64,000 bases of DNA, from assembly GCF_025399195.1 (NCBI RefSeq), contig NW_026252119.1, positions 185,883 to 249,882 of the forward strand, given 5' to 3'. Under the pieces are notes generated by a model. It ran no database searches and was not told the DNA's origin. It was given only the letters and a program-made list of their open reading frames with translations. The stretch is from Umbelopsis ramanniana AG. Its lineage: Eukaryota > Mucoromycota > Umbelopsidomycetes > Umbelopsidales > Umbelopsidaceae. This document shows positions 1 to 12,441 of the stretch, one piece after another. Position 1 is the first letter of the stretch; every line of letters starts with the position of its first letter. Made by a program: the position numbers and the translations under genes.

Positions 1-640
1 TCCGCCAGATAACCGCAGCTCCTTTCAAACGAGTAGACACGATCCACAATATCTCGTGGTCTTGCACATTTATTCCTTTCTTTACCGTTGGAAGTTCTGA
101 GCCCAGACAAGGGGTTCCGATAATATATCGCTTTGGATGCAAAAATTTGAGGATGTGGTTCCAACTTTCCTTGCTGCATCTTGCGTTGGCGTTTCCTGCA
201 GTCCTTTTTGTGATGCCTGGGTCCACCACAATAGAAATATTTTCTTTGCTTCGAGTTTCTTGGTTCCACTGCTGCTCCCGGATTGCGGCTGCTATTAGGA
301 ACGCTTGAACTGTCACCATATACTGTAGTCGGTATATAGTTGCCGTTGGCCTGTCCCCAATGTACCTGGGATTGTTCTTGTGATGTATCTTTCCACTTCC
401 GTTGCAATTTCAAATGGATTTGGTTACCCATATAAGTTGAAACTATATGCAAAAATGAGGGAAAAGTATGCGGTGAGGCAGAGAGATTGGCCTCCGTGAC
501 TGAAGTTGGCCCACGCTCCATAGATCAAGCGCATGCATGGAACATATTTTTCAAAATTTGGTCGTTTTCGGCATCTGGCCATGCCGCCTCAAGAGAGGCG
601 GCTCGCTTCTCTAAATAGCTGGCGATGGATTTCTTTCTTT
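1..640 (-). pseudogene. Decayed Gag-like retroelement ORF with a zinc knuckle, runs off left edge
   Basis: A reading frame enters from the left edge and is open on the minus strand back to an ATG at 519-521 (about 173 codons). The same frame continues upstream past one in-frame TGA (525-527) to about 640, where it meets TAA in another frame. The product is hydrophilic and ends its middle part with a Gag-type knuckle, YFYCGGPRHHKKDC (about 210-255), followed by a run of Arg, Lys and Gln. The knuckle fits C-x2-C-x4-H-x4-C, but Tyr (TAT) replaces the first Cys (TGT). Upstream helical sequence such as SYLEKRAASLEAAWPDAEND resembles a capsid-like region. I infer a degraded LTR-retrotransposon Gag. 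Pol, protease and LTRs are not visible here and may lie beyond the edge. Confidence 0.55.
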
Positions 641-1627
641 AATGGTGGCGGTGGCCACATACCATGGGTCTGCGTAGTTGTTGAGGGATCTCTGACATTT
701 TGTAACGTGCTAAATTCGGTGGTGGTGATGGTTGCTTACTGTTGGATGGCAGAGACACATTATGGATACGCAACGGCAAATTTTGTTGATGTCGGTGGAT
801 GACAATTGTAGATACTGCCGTTTATCCACACCTGTATCTAATACAGTTGAAAACTTTATATCAATGTTCCCAAGTAGTTTCGACGGTAATGTGTAGATAT
901 CAATTTCTTATACCTTGGAGATCTTGGTACTTGGATTCCTCCTTGCCTGTAGAGAATAGTGAGTGCGATGTACTGGGATCCATGCATTAAGTCAAGCCAA
1001 CCGTTTTTGTGAATTTATCTTTTCCAACCTACCATCTGGATACAATCGTTCTGAGTGCGGTTATTGATATTATTGAGTTCTCGGTTCTTTTTACTTTTTT
1101 GTGGCCTAATAAAAAGTAACAAACGTTAACAAAAAGTTAATCAAGAGCCAATTTTTTATGCGTATCAGCTTATTATACTGACAAGTTGCATGAGATGAAC
1201 AGGTCAATCTCGCCTTATTTGGCCACATCACCCGCTTTCCTTGATGCTGGACATGCTTTATTAACAAATCTCCACTTTTCCACTGTGCGCTCTTTATTTG
1301 ATGTCAAATCCGCATGGAGCATGTGATACCACTCGAACGCCTTTGAAGGTTGTCAACAGTTTGCGCCATCACTGATATTTGTACCGTGTTGCAAAGTTCC
1401 AAATTCATAATTCATTTGTTAGCCTGCGCGAAATACTTGGGTAATATTGGTGGACACTTTTATTACACTGTGATGTGGAATTGTTACATAGGCTCTATGG
1501 AAATATTACAAGGATGGGTAGAGGGGGATTGGGGTGGGTATACAGAGGTGATGAGGGAAAAATCTAGAATGGGTGAATATAACTTTTTCTTTGACTAACA
1601 TATATTTAGTCCTTATTTTTTTTTTTG
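641..1627. other. Intergenic, probable further retroelement debris, then A+T-rich DNA
   Basis: From about 645 to 825 a Pro/His/Gln-rich minus-strand frame is open (LARYKMSEIPQQLRRPM), out of phase with the Gag-like frame. This suggests the same element continues with frameshifts. From 830 to 1627 I see no gene. A+T-rich runs near 1100-1145 and a T-run just before 1628 are consistent with the 3' end of the neighbouring minus-strand gene. Confidence 0.4.
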
Positions 1628-2632
1628 TTAACCCTTTGTACTGCCTTTCCTCCAAGTCCATGATTTGGATTCAGACACATTCACATTTTCGGTCGAAGAC
1701 GAAGACGATTTACTAATGGCAGGAGATGACACCGGTCGGCGAGGCAAGAAAGCGTTGTACAAATGTGGGGAGCCTTTTGAGGGTTTTTCCGTATCTTGGG
1801 TCTCAACAGAGGAGCTATCTTTATGGTCTTTTGTTTTCCATGGTGTTGCTGTGAAGCGCTTGAAAAAGGCGCTTGTGGAATAATGGTGCGGCCGGTCGGT
1901 TGAACCATCATCATCCATATCATCCTCTTCCTCTGAGCCAATAGACGAGTTGCTGCTTCTAATGGATTTGCGCAGTAAAAATAGGGTTGAGGACCTTGTC
2001 GGAGAAGCATCCAATGGATGTTGTGGCAATGATTGCTTGATTTGAGAGACCCAAGGTATGAAAGAGTTAACTCGCATCAATTCCAAAATAGAATTTCTGG
2101 CGCTATCGAAAACAGCTGGGTGATAACAGCCATGCGTCTGCCATTGGTCCAGTATCGTTTGGCGCATTTCACAGTGTATGTTAATTTCTTGTGGAGAATT
2201 GGGTGAAAGATAGGTATCTATAATATACGAGAATTTTTGTTTGAGGAGTTCACAGCGTATGGATTCTTCAGCTGATAAAAAGTGCTCTTCAGCTACAGTA
2301 TATCGAAAGTGCACTCCCGACGAAAGTAGTACAGGCGAGTTCAAGGAGTCTAAGGAAATCGAACAATCTGTAGGACTAGTGGCCTCTAGTGCACATTGCT
2401 GTGCATCAGGGTCGACGGTGAAGAAAACGATAGCGCACTGTCGGTAGCGAACGACGGATGACCAGAATGCCAAGTTTTCAAAGCAATAGGATTGCCGTAA
2501 GTACTCTGCGAAATCTTGCAATGAATAAGGATGGGTGGTTTGATTCGAAAGAACAAGTTCAAGGCTCAGTTGTTGGTTCGAGGGAGAGTGTCTGCATGGG
2601 GAGGGCATTATCATGTCTTCATGTACTGGCAT
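1628..2632 (-). CDS. RGS-domain protein (regulator of heterotrimeric G-protein signalling)
   Basis: Single-exon gene of 334 aa. It probably accelerates GTP hydrolysis on a G-alpha subunit and acts at the plasma membrane or cytosol. The RGS fold is recognisable in two parts: SLQDFAEYLRQSYCFENLAFW (about 37-57) and, after an insertion of about 50 residues, a second part with LKQKFSYIIDTYL, then the DQWQTHGCYHPAVFDSA helix and FIPW (to about 198). The tail is low complexity: Ser-rich with an acidic run (EEEDDMDDD), and basic near the end (SKSWTWRKGSTKG), so probably disordered and possibly membrane-associating. The insertion inside the RGS box is longer than usual. The ATG at 2630-2632 is the first in frame. 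RGS family is well supported; which G-alpha it serves cannot be told. Confidence 0.85.
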   Translation of the reverse strand: MPVHEDMIMPSPCRHSPSNQQLSLELVLSNQTTHPYSLQDFAEYLRQSYCFENLAFWSSVVRYRQCAIVFFTVDPDAQQCALEATSPTDCSISLDSLNSPVLLSSGVHFRYTVAEEHFLSAEESIRCELLKQKFSYIIDTYLSPNSPQEINIHCEMRQTILDQWQTHGCYHPAVFDSARNSILELMRVNSFIPWVSQIKQSLPQHPLDASPTRSSTLFLLRKSIRSSNSSIGSEEEDDMDDDGSTDRPHHYSTSAFFKRFTATPWKTKDHKDSSSVETQDTEKPSKGSPHLYNAFLPRRPVSSPAISKSSSSSTENVNVSESKSWTWRKGSTKG

Positions 2633-2887
2633 CTAAGCCTTAATACACATAAAACAGAAGGTAGAAAAAGTAGTTCAGAAAAATGTCTTAAAGAGACTTA
2701 TGTAGCGATTTTCGTTGGTGCAGTCTCTCTTTCGCTCTCTTTGATTTTGGTCATCCGCTTTCCAAAAAAAAAAAAAAACTCTTCTCGCGTGGATTGTATA
2801 CATGTATTATAAAATTATCAAAGGATGGCTCCGCTTTAAAAAAGGTCACTGCAGCAGCACGTCATTGCCCTAGCACAATCAAAGTAT

Positions 2888-5227
2888 TTACGCATGATTA
2901 AAGCTTGGAAGCCTTTCATCTTGATGGCTTGGATAGGTAGAATACTGCTCAACAGACCCACTTGATACTGGACGTGATAAGAAAGTCAAACTGCTGCCAT
3001 TTGGATACTTTTTTCCCACTGTTGGAATCGTATCACCACTACTATGGAACTCCGCATCAGTTGCTGAGTACGGAAGGTTGGCCTCCAGGTGACCGAGGTC
3101 AGTATGATGAATGCCGGTCAGGTTGATGGACGCCGACGACAAGGTTTCCTGAGAAGACCTTGCTGTCATGTAAGATGCGCTTGTAGAAGAAGGGTTTGTT
3201 CCTATCATGAGGGTAGAACGCTGGACCGCGGCTGTGAAGGGTTCCCCGATCTGCAAATCGGAGATATCGTGTTCAGAGTGGCCGCCATGAGCCTGGCCAC
3301 GTGGTTGGTCTCCGCTCTCAATGATGACCCAAGGTTTGCTAATGCTAGTCGCTTCGGAGTTCTCTAACGCTAAACTCTTCCGCCAGGCTGCTTCTTTCGC
3401 TGCTGCTGATCTTCGAACTTCTTCAGCGAACATATGGTTGAAGTTTTCACTATCAGAGATATGCCGTACTGAGTTGCGCAAAGTCGATACTTGGGACCAG
3501 GGCCTTGTGCCTGGAGTTTGAACCGTGATGTCAGAAAATTCGGATACGGTCGAAGTGCGATTAGGATTAGGATATCCTGAAGTGCTGAGTCTTCTGGAAG
3601 CGTATGCTTGATTCTCCGCACTACGTGATACTTGCATATCTAGGTCTTGCTGTGCATGCTCACTGGTTTCTTCTTCCGACGCTTCTTTACTGGCTGGTAG
3701 TGGGTCATTGTAAGCAACTGGTTTGGCCATGGGCGGGATGGTACTTTCTCCGATAAACCTTTGTCTCCTCTCTGTTCTTCTTCGTCTCCAACAGCACCCT
3801 AAGCAGACCAACACCAAGATGAGGAATAGGGATCCCAAGACCGCCGGAAGAACGATAGATAGGATTCGGGTTGCGGAGTTGCCACTTGAGGAGTCGGCTC
3901 CCGGTTGTAGAAAGATATGATAGCATGTAGAAGCAGAACCGTTCCATTCGTTGAAACCAGTGATAAGCACAGTAATATTTTGCGCTACCATGCTCTCGGT
4001 ATGTCCGAAGACGGTGTTTGTAGACTCATTGAATGCCAGCCAAGCAGCAGTCCCATTTTGCGGTATAAACCAAGCTTTATAGCGCAATGGGCTACCAGAA
4101 CCGGGATCCGAAGTAGCCAAAGGCAGCTTCATGTCCACCGTTTGAGAATTAATGTATTCATCTGGAATGATAATAAGTTGATCGGGAGGAGCATGGCCGT
4201 TGACAGCCAAAGTGAAATTGCTGGTGGCTTGATCACCGGTTGCGTCGGTAGCGAGTACAAAAATGACCATAGATCCGGCCATAGCATCGGGCGAGCATTG
4301 CAAGATCCAAGTACTACTATCAAACGAAAGCCATGAAGGAAGTGGACCCATGCCATCGCTGGTCCTTGACAATGTAATCTTGGCAATGGCACTGGTTTTG
4401 TTGGCTTCCGTGACCGCCACGCCATCAATTGCAAAGGTGTCGGCAGGGATTACAATGCTGAGGGTATTTCCTTGTGTAACATTGTAGTTCTGGATGGGTT
4501 GAACCACCGTCAATTGATGCTGGTAAATGGAAACGTTGAAGTAATCATCCACTCCTGTGAACTGTTGAATGTCCGTAGCATGGACCACAAATGTGAAAAT
4601 TTGAGGGGTCAAGTTCGCAGGGGGGATGCCGTAAAACGTTCGTGAATTTGCATCAAACGACAACCACGATGGTAATGACACAGTACCTAGAACATTTGCC
4701 GAATAGTACAATTGTCCGGCAGAAAAGAAGGTGTCATTTGCAAAAGTAAACGTGAATGCCTGACCAGCTTGCACTCGCAGGGACCCATCTGGGCCAACAT
4801 AATTTACACCTAAGGTTGCGCTTGCTAATTGAGTAGCTAATGGTCGTCCAATGGTGGGGGCTATAATGCTTGAGACGATGACTTGCATGGTACCATAATT
4901 AGATAGCCCTATCATGTCGGTCGCGGTGATGGTGATGATTGATTGGCCAACGTCAGCTCCCGAAGGCGTGCCAGTCAGGGTGCGATCATGTAAGGACAAC
5001 CAATTAGGATTATCGGATAGTATATACGTCAGATTGGACGTTGAAGAAAATGTCGTTGGAAGAAATGTCCATGAATACGGCTGCCCAACTCTGGCGATCA
5101 GTGGCTGTTGTGTATCTAATGGGACTTGATACACCGGCGGAGTTTGCGATGCATTGCCAGTTTGCTGGCATACCACGTACGATGGTAAGATGAACACGTA
5201 CAGTAGGAAACAAAATGGTACAAGCAT
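2888..5227 (-). CDS. Axl2-like type I membrane protein with cadherin-like (CADG) repeats
   Basis: Single-exon gene of 779 aa. Residues 1-20 form a signal peptide (FCFLLYVFILPSYVVCQ). About four dystroglycan-type cadherin-like/Ig repeats follow (roughly 26-120, 130-230, 235-345 and 350-440), with the typical LPSWLSFD and GTPSGADVGQ turns and many N-x-S/T sites. One membrane span lies at about 455-477 (IVLPAVLGSLFLILVLVC), followed by CCWRRRR as stop-transfer. The 300-residue cytoplasmic tail is Ser/Thr-rich and disordered. This architecture matches the fungal bud-site/septin-associated protein Axl2, which marks polarised growth and cell-wall sites. In a filamentous fungus a role in hyphal polarity or septation is inferred. 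Other CADG adhesins share the fold, so strict orthology is not proven. Confidence 0.75.
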   Translation of the reverse strand: MLVPFCFLLYVFILPSYVVCQQTGNASQTPPVYQVPLDTQQPLIARVGQPYSWTFLPTTFSSTSNLTYILSDNPNWLSLHDRTLTGTPSGADVGQSIITITATDMIGLSNYGTMQVIVSSIIAPTIGRPLATQLASATLGVNYVGPDGSLRVQAGQAFTFTFANDTFFSAGQLYYSANVLGTVSLPSWLSFDANSRTFYGIPPANLTPQIFTFVVHATDIQQFTGVDDYFNVSIYQHQLTVVQPIQNYNVTQGNTLSIVIPADTFAIDGVAVTEANKTSAIAKITLSRTSDGMGPLPSWLSFDSSTWILQCSPDAMAGSMVIFVLATDATGDQATSNFTLAVNGHAPPDQLIIIPDEYINSQTVDMKLPLATSDPGSGSPLRYKAWFIPQNGTAAWLAFNESTNTVFGHTESMVAQNITVLITGFNEWNGSASTCYHIFLQPGADSSSGNSATRILSIVLPAVLGSLFLILVLVCLGCCWRRRRTERRQRFIGESTIPPMAKPVAYNDPLPASKEASEEETSEHAQQDLDMQVSRSAENQAYASRRLSTSGYPNPNRTSTVSEFSDITVQTPGTRPWSQVSTLRNSVRHISDSENFNHMFAEEVRRSAAAKEAAWRKSLALENSEATSISKPWVIIESGDQPRGQAHGGHSEHDISDLQIGEPFTAAVQRSTLMIGTNPSSTSASYMTARSSQETLSSASINLTGIHHTDLGHLEANLPYSATDAEFHSSGDTIPTVGKKYPNGSSLTFLSRPVSSGSVEQYSTYPSHQDERLPSFNHA

Positions 5228-7240
5228 AGTAGGTACAGATAGCTTGAAGATATGATCAAGTACTGTGAAAAGGATTTTTAGTTAAGTCTTCGTTCATCGA
5301 CTTACGTGTGCACGTGCATTGTCTTCCAGAAAAGAGATACGAGTCTGAGATCTGCAATACATACCTTTCAAAAAAGAAAAAATTATGTATAAAAGAAAGT
5401 TGGGAAGAATACTGGTCCCAAAAACAAGTCAAAGAGCGCGAACGCTTCTATGTTGTAACGAGCGGAGATTTAGCTATCGTTTGCTAGGCAAGTTGCGAGC
5501 GTCTACAAGCCGTATTCCATACAAAGTAAAAAAAAAAAAAAACGCAGGAGAGAGTAGAAAGGGTGATAGACAGGAAAATAAAAAAGACTGTAAAAAAAAA
5601 GGTAGAAGCAAGAAAAATAACAAATACCTTTCCATAACTGCTTTTTTGCTTGATCAAATTACTCGCTGTAAATCCCATCGACCCCTGATTTCACCCCCTG
5701 TTGCTGTTAATGTCACCAAACAGGTATCGACCATCCTTAGCTCTCCAGCCAACCCACACGCGTCAACAAGAAGATTTTGGCGGGTGAGATTACGGTGGCT
5801 GAATGGTCTGTGTCGAATGTGAGGTTAAAGAACTACCTTATGGAATATCTCGGCCGTTATTGACGATGGTATGCAACGATCTCAGTATACACTAAAAGGC
5901 AATACCAAATTAGTAGTAGTCATGATCCCCCTTGCTTTATGTCAGCACCTGGTGTTCAGGTTAAGGAGAAAACGATGTGAGACGAGAAAAAAACTCTCAA
6001 GTGGAAGCCATTTCCCACCTTTGAGGTGGCTGTCGGTGGCGGATCCAACCCTCTGAAAATAAGGAGTGAGATAAAGCAAACGGGTCACAAAGAGGAAAAG
6101 CAATCGAAGTTTTAGGATGCTATTCGATTGTGCTGCAGCCTCCCTTTGCACATCGATTGTCAAGAACGACAAGCAACTACCCCGCTTTGCCCATGTATTT
6201 ACCATGATGACCATGTTTTACTACTTATTGTTTTCAATTTTGTGGGAAAACTCAATTTTACCAAGGGAGCACACACACAGTGGGATTCCCACTTAACGCC
6301 TCCACCATGATAAATGCCATGTGGAAAAGATGCCTTTTTGTTAGAGTCAGAGGCGATCTTTATCTCTGATATTAATCTAGAATCGAATGTTCGGTCTTTT
6401 CAAATGATGGTGATGGATTCCGTCAGCCAAGTTGACCGGAGGTAAGCGGCTGTAGAAAAGTAATTGCGATTGTGAGTCTCCACACAAAGTGTTCTTAATG
6501 TAGTACCACTGTTACGTTATTCCCAAAAAATGATTACATCCCCGAGTATTCGTCGGACATGTCGTATTATTGAATCATGTTAGCACTCAGATTCAAATTT
6601 TTAAGAATTCGCTGAGCATTGATTCGAGAATGACGATACGTGCGTTCTTTAAGAAGGTTCTAGGAATGCGCTTTCTAGCTGGAGGTAACACGGCGTGCTA
6701 TATTCAAGCCAAACTGCTCATCCACTTCGTAACTGGGAAAAAATAAATTATAGGTCAGATGGGGCTCAGTGACGATACCAGTATGACCAAATCGGCTTTG
6801 AGTGACTACGGCATTGTATTCTACGTACGCATGTCATGGCTGCGTGAAGAGTCAGGATACTGTTGAGCTTAAACCGCAGTGATGGTTTCACCCACGGGTA
6901 TTTGCTTGATGCACCATTCGTTCTGATGGTACTCAACTGACCGCGCACAAATAAACATTTCGATAGAGAAAAACAGGATACGTGAAATTCAGGTCTCGCG
7001 AGAGCAACATCCGTAATGAAAGATCAATGTATGAACTTGGCATGGCATCGGGCTGAGCGATGTGAGTATGTGGTTTTTTGCAAGGCGAGGAAAACAACTC
7101 ACTGAAATTGGATATTGTATTTCCTTTCCTGGTGGGTCCGTCTTTCATCAACCTACTCATATTAGATTCCCCGCTGGTAAACTCAAGGCCTACTCTTCGC
7201 GTGGTTTTGCATTCTTCCTTCTATTCATAACAACTCGGCA
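5228..7240. other. Intergenic region between divergent Axl2-like and Rho genes
   Basis: Two kilobases with no convincing gene. It holds the upstream regions of both neighbours, A-rich runs (5527-5540, 5580-5620) and one ACGCGT hexamer at 5758-5763, about 530 bp before the Axl2-like start. Short open frames here are A-rich or look random. No RNA gene was recognised. Confidence 0.5.
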
Positions 7241-8171
7241 ATGCCCAAGGCCATTAGAAAGAAGCTCGTTGTCGTTGGTGATGGTGGATGTGGAAAAACG
7301 TCACTGCTTGTAGTCTACCAGAAACAGCAATTCCCAGTGGTAATGTACCTGAATCTGTCTTTCCCATCTATTTGCATAAGTGATGCTGGCACGGTCCGTC
7401 CCCCCATAAAAATGGGCAAGCAAAGCATCCACAACCGATAGAACAGCTATGCTTGTTGTTATGGTTGAAATAATGGCGGTCAACCCTTCATGTCTCATTG
7501 ATAACTAAAACATTGTTGTTTATTTACAGAAATATGTACCTACAGTATTCGAAAATTATATCTCGGTTGTGCATCTTGATAACGGCAAGAGTGTCGAACT
7601 CGCCTTATGGGATACAGCTGGACAGGAAGACTATGATCGCTTGCGACCACTTTCATACCCTGAAACCGATGTTGTACTCATATGTTTTGCTATCGACCAG
7701 CCTACCTCGTTCTCCAATATCCAGGATAGGGTAAGATAGCCACTGTATCCATCGACCCAATATCCAGGTTCTGGAGCTAATGATTTTCTTACGAATACAT
7801 AGTGGTTGCCAGAGGTCGTTCACTTTTGCGAAAAGATTCCATTGATTCTGGTTGGCATGAAGATTGATCTTCGTAAAAACGACAAGCGCATCAGCGAGCT
7901 GAATGCGGTGGGTCATAACCTGATCTCATACGAAGAGGTGTGTAGTAGGGGGATGTAGTGTAGGATCATACTCTTGGACTGAGTACTAACTCGCGACGCG
8001 TCGCCTTGTTTTGTTGTTTTTTAGGGTAATAATTTGGCTAGAGAAATCGGCGCAAAATACTTTGAGTGCAGTGCAATGGAGAAGATCAATGTCAATGGTG
8101 TCATTGAGGCAGCTACACTGGAGGCGATGAAACCACGCGGATTGACCAAGAAGCTTTGCAGTATCTTGTAA
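7241..8171 (+). CDS. Rho-family small GTPase
   Basis: Four exons (7241-7339, 7530-7730, 7803-7937, 8025-8171) join in frame to 193 aa. G1 is [11 protein letters not shown], switch [11 protein letters not shown]3 [18 protein letters not shown]4 GMKIDLR, and the Rho insert helix follows ([12 protein letters not shown]). The protein ends in CSIL, a CaaX box predicted to be geranylgeranylated, so it should sit on membranes. Rho GTPases steer actin, cell-wall synthesis and the cell-integrity pathway. Overall it looks closest to the Rho1/Rho2 group, but several consensus positions differ: Gly-Gly in G1, Met before the Lys of G4, and CSAMEK instead of CSAKT/CSALT in G5. The polybasic stretch before the CaaX box is weak. 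Branch-site sequence ACTAAC is visible in intron 3. Confidence 0.9.
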
Positions 8172-8735
8172 GAATTGGGCCTATCCGGGAGAAAGAAAGA
8201 AGGGAGGATGAGTAAATCCTCGGGAAAACCCCACAACCAAACCACCTTGATTTAGAGCTTTCTCTCTCCCTTTTCCCCTCCTCTATTTTATTTCATTGCC
8301 TCTCCCATTTTTTTTTCTGTTTTTTCTTTACAGACGTGACATACTCCATCCATTCTGCTTATATTTCTTCAATTGGGCTATTCGTTGCTTGATATTATAT
8401 TCAGATGCTCTCTTTTTTTTTGTTTTATTTCAAACTTGCCATGTATAACCCATGCTTTTCTTTTTATTTTACCCAACCATTCGTTTTCATCAATACCCCG
8501 CCACCGCCGATCCAATTGCTGTGATGCTCGTATACCAAACCTCCAGAAAAATTATTGAAAATTGATTTTTTCTGTATTTCATACGCTTCAACTTGTGTTG
8601 GTTTGGACATGTGAGTATGCAATATAAGTTTTTCTGCTTATACAATATATAAAAATGTACTTCTTTCTGCTTTTGTTATTATGGCCTCTATGCAGTCTAT
8701 GGGATGGCATGAATTCAATTCTGACAAGTCCGTAA
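8172..8735. other. Intergenic, convergent 3' regions
   Basis: Downstream sequence of the Rho gene and of the AIM41-like gene, which converge here. It is pyrimidine-rich (8255-8340) with A+T-rich stretches near 8640-8660, as expected of untranslated and polyadenylation sequence. No gene seen. Confidence 0.5.
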
Positions 8736-9345
8736 CTACTTGGCATCAAGTACGGATTTGACCATTTCGCTGACTTTCTTTTTGTCGGCCTTGGAGCTGT
8801 CTATGGCCCAAGCCTTCATGACTTTTCCCAAATCTTTAATAGACGCGGCGCCAATGTTTTGTACAATTTGCTGGACTTCATCGCGAATTTCGTCATCGGA
8901 CATCTGTGTTGGCATGTAGCGATTGAGAACCTCCAATTCCTTCTGCTCTTGATCAACCAAATCCTGGCGTCCAGCTGATTGGTACTGTGAAATGGACTCT
9001 TGACGTTTCTTGATGGAACGTTGAAGGATAGTCAGAATACCTTCATCAGGCGTGGCAGGTGGTGTAGGAGACTTATTCAAGTAGATGAGATCGGAGAGAA
9101 TCGATTTGACTACGGTGAGATCTGGCTGTGTTCGCCCACGCATGTAGGTCTTTTGATCGGCCTTAAGTCGGTTATGCAGTGAATCTATTGAATGAAATGA
9201 ATCGTACACAATGAATTAGCAGGATAAAGAATTTCATGCGCCACAGTCATCAGTAATTACCATTAGCGGCTGCTGTGTACAATCGAGTGCTCGTAAGCTG
9301 AAATGTTCGTCGAAAAACGTTCTGGCGGAAGGCAATGCTTTGCAT
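8736..9345 (-). CDS. AIM41: Mitochondrial YqeY/GatB-like protein, Aim41 type
   Basis: Two exons (9345-9261 and 9184-8736) join in phase to 177 aa. Exon 1 codes for a clear mitochondrial presequence: Arg, Ser and Thr without acids (FRQNVFRRTFQLTSTRLYT). Exon 2 codes for the YqeY fold: an N-terminal helical part (KSILSDLIYLNKSP, QRSIKKRQESISQY) and a C-terminal part ending MVKSVLDAK, with PTQMSDDEI and the conserved KDLGKVMKA segment. YqeY proteins resemble the tRNA-binding tail domain of the GatB amidotransferase subunit. Yeast Aim41 is mitochondrial, with a proposed link to mitochondrial inheritance and translation. It is divergently arranged with HOG1 (735 bp between starts). The start was chosen because it gives the presequence and the splice phase fits. 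Confidence 0.85.
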
Positions 9346-10079
9346 GTTGTATTTATTGTTGTAAGGCGCACTGTTTCAATTTGCTCTCGTGCATGGATGT
9401 CAAGATCGCACGTGATCTGTCAAATTCCAAAATAGCCAACAGTGCTTCTATTTTTTTCTCCATGGCCGTTCAGCCAATAAAATGTGCACATTGATTGACG
9501 TTGACAGCCTGGGCTAATCATTTTGCTGTCCACAGCATCATTTACGACTGTATTTGTCCATTGCTGTCGTTCCTTATACATAATTACTCGTAATCCTGTT
9601 ATTTACGAAGGTCGATCACATTGAAACATTCTAAGTGAGGTAATGACCCATTCAATTTCGATAGGCTTCCCTGTCTGCCCTGAATTCGCTTTCAATTTTT
9701 TTTTTTTTTGGGTAAATTTTTTCTTAGCAAACAGCGCAGAAAACTCCGTGTTCTACTCACTTCTACTGTAATGCCTCACTTGAAGTCCTGGTCTGAAAAT
9801 TTTCATCAAACTATCTTACCATCCAGCTACAATGCTTTTTTTTATAATATATTCGTCGTCCATTTTGATATGAATATATAAGCTGACGATGAGGACGATG
9901 ATGATGCAGCGGCTTGTCTTCAAGTGTGTACTGGGGAAATGACATCAAAGGCATTTTTTTACTTGGTGGCTCACGTGGTACACAAAAGCAAGCCCGCCAT
10001 GATGTAATGGCTTCAGGGCCTGGAACGCGACTCAAAAACCGTTGGTTTTCTTTGTGCTTCTCATCCATCAACACTTACT
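9346..10079. other. Shared upstream region of AIM41 and HOG1
   Basis: Divergent promoter region of 734 bp. A T-run (9699-9710) and short A+T-rich blocks are present. I see no coding sequence and no binding motif I would defend. Confidence 0.45.
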
Positions 10080-11898
<1,819 letters not shown>

Positions 11899-12441
11899 AG
11901 AGTATTGGCGGCTGTTATAACAAACACCACTCAGCTCAGGCATGATGACTCGAGTACTTAAGACCGCTCATTTTATCCATTGAGACATCACAACCGTTTT
12001 TTTCTTCTTCTTCCTTTTTCCATTATTTTCTTACTCCATGAAATTCACAGCATGTATAACACCTCCTTTTTCCGCTTTGGATACAATGCTCCACTCTGTA
12101 CCCTCTCATGAGTTCTCCATTTCCGCTTCATCTATATGTATTGCCTAGCTTCTTTTTTACATTTCTGCTCTTTTTCCGTCACCATTTCATTGAAACTACA
12201 CAACAGGACTTGCACATGTGTTTTCAGGAGGACAATTAGTATTGTCAAATTGAAAATTGGGTATGTACCCAATTCTATACATTTTTACTTTTTTTTTTTT
12301 CTTCTCTCCATAATTTCTTAAAAGAGTCATTAAAACAATTTGCAATAAATACAACAATGAAAAGCAGTGATGAATCTGCACGTACGAATGAGGTTGGGCA
12401 TCTACTAAGAAAAAACGTTTCATTTCGGGAGAATTTCTAAT
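11899..12441. other. Intergenic, convergent 3' regions of HOG1 and ADE13
   Basis: Pyrimidine-rich and T-rich sequence (11996-12025, 12286-12305) between two converging genes. No coding sequence recognised. Confidence 0.5.

Noticed and set aside
5758-5763. ACGCGT upstream of the Axl2-like gene, as a cell-cycle box
   Set aside because: About 530 bp from the start, and the hexamer recurs elsewhere in the window, including inside introns and coding sequence. Not enough to call a site.
5385-5822. 145-codon plus-strand frame in the promoter region of the Axl2-like gene
   Set aside because: Composed largely of Lys/Asn from A-rich DNA, with no domain and no recognisable context. It looks like chance in low-complexity sequence.
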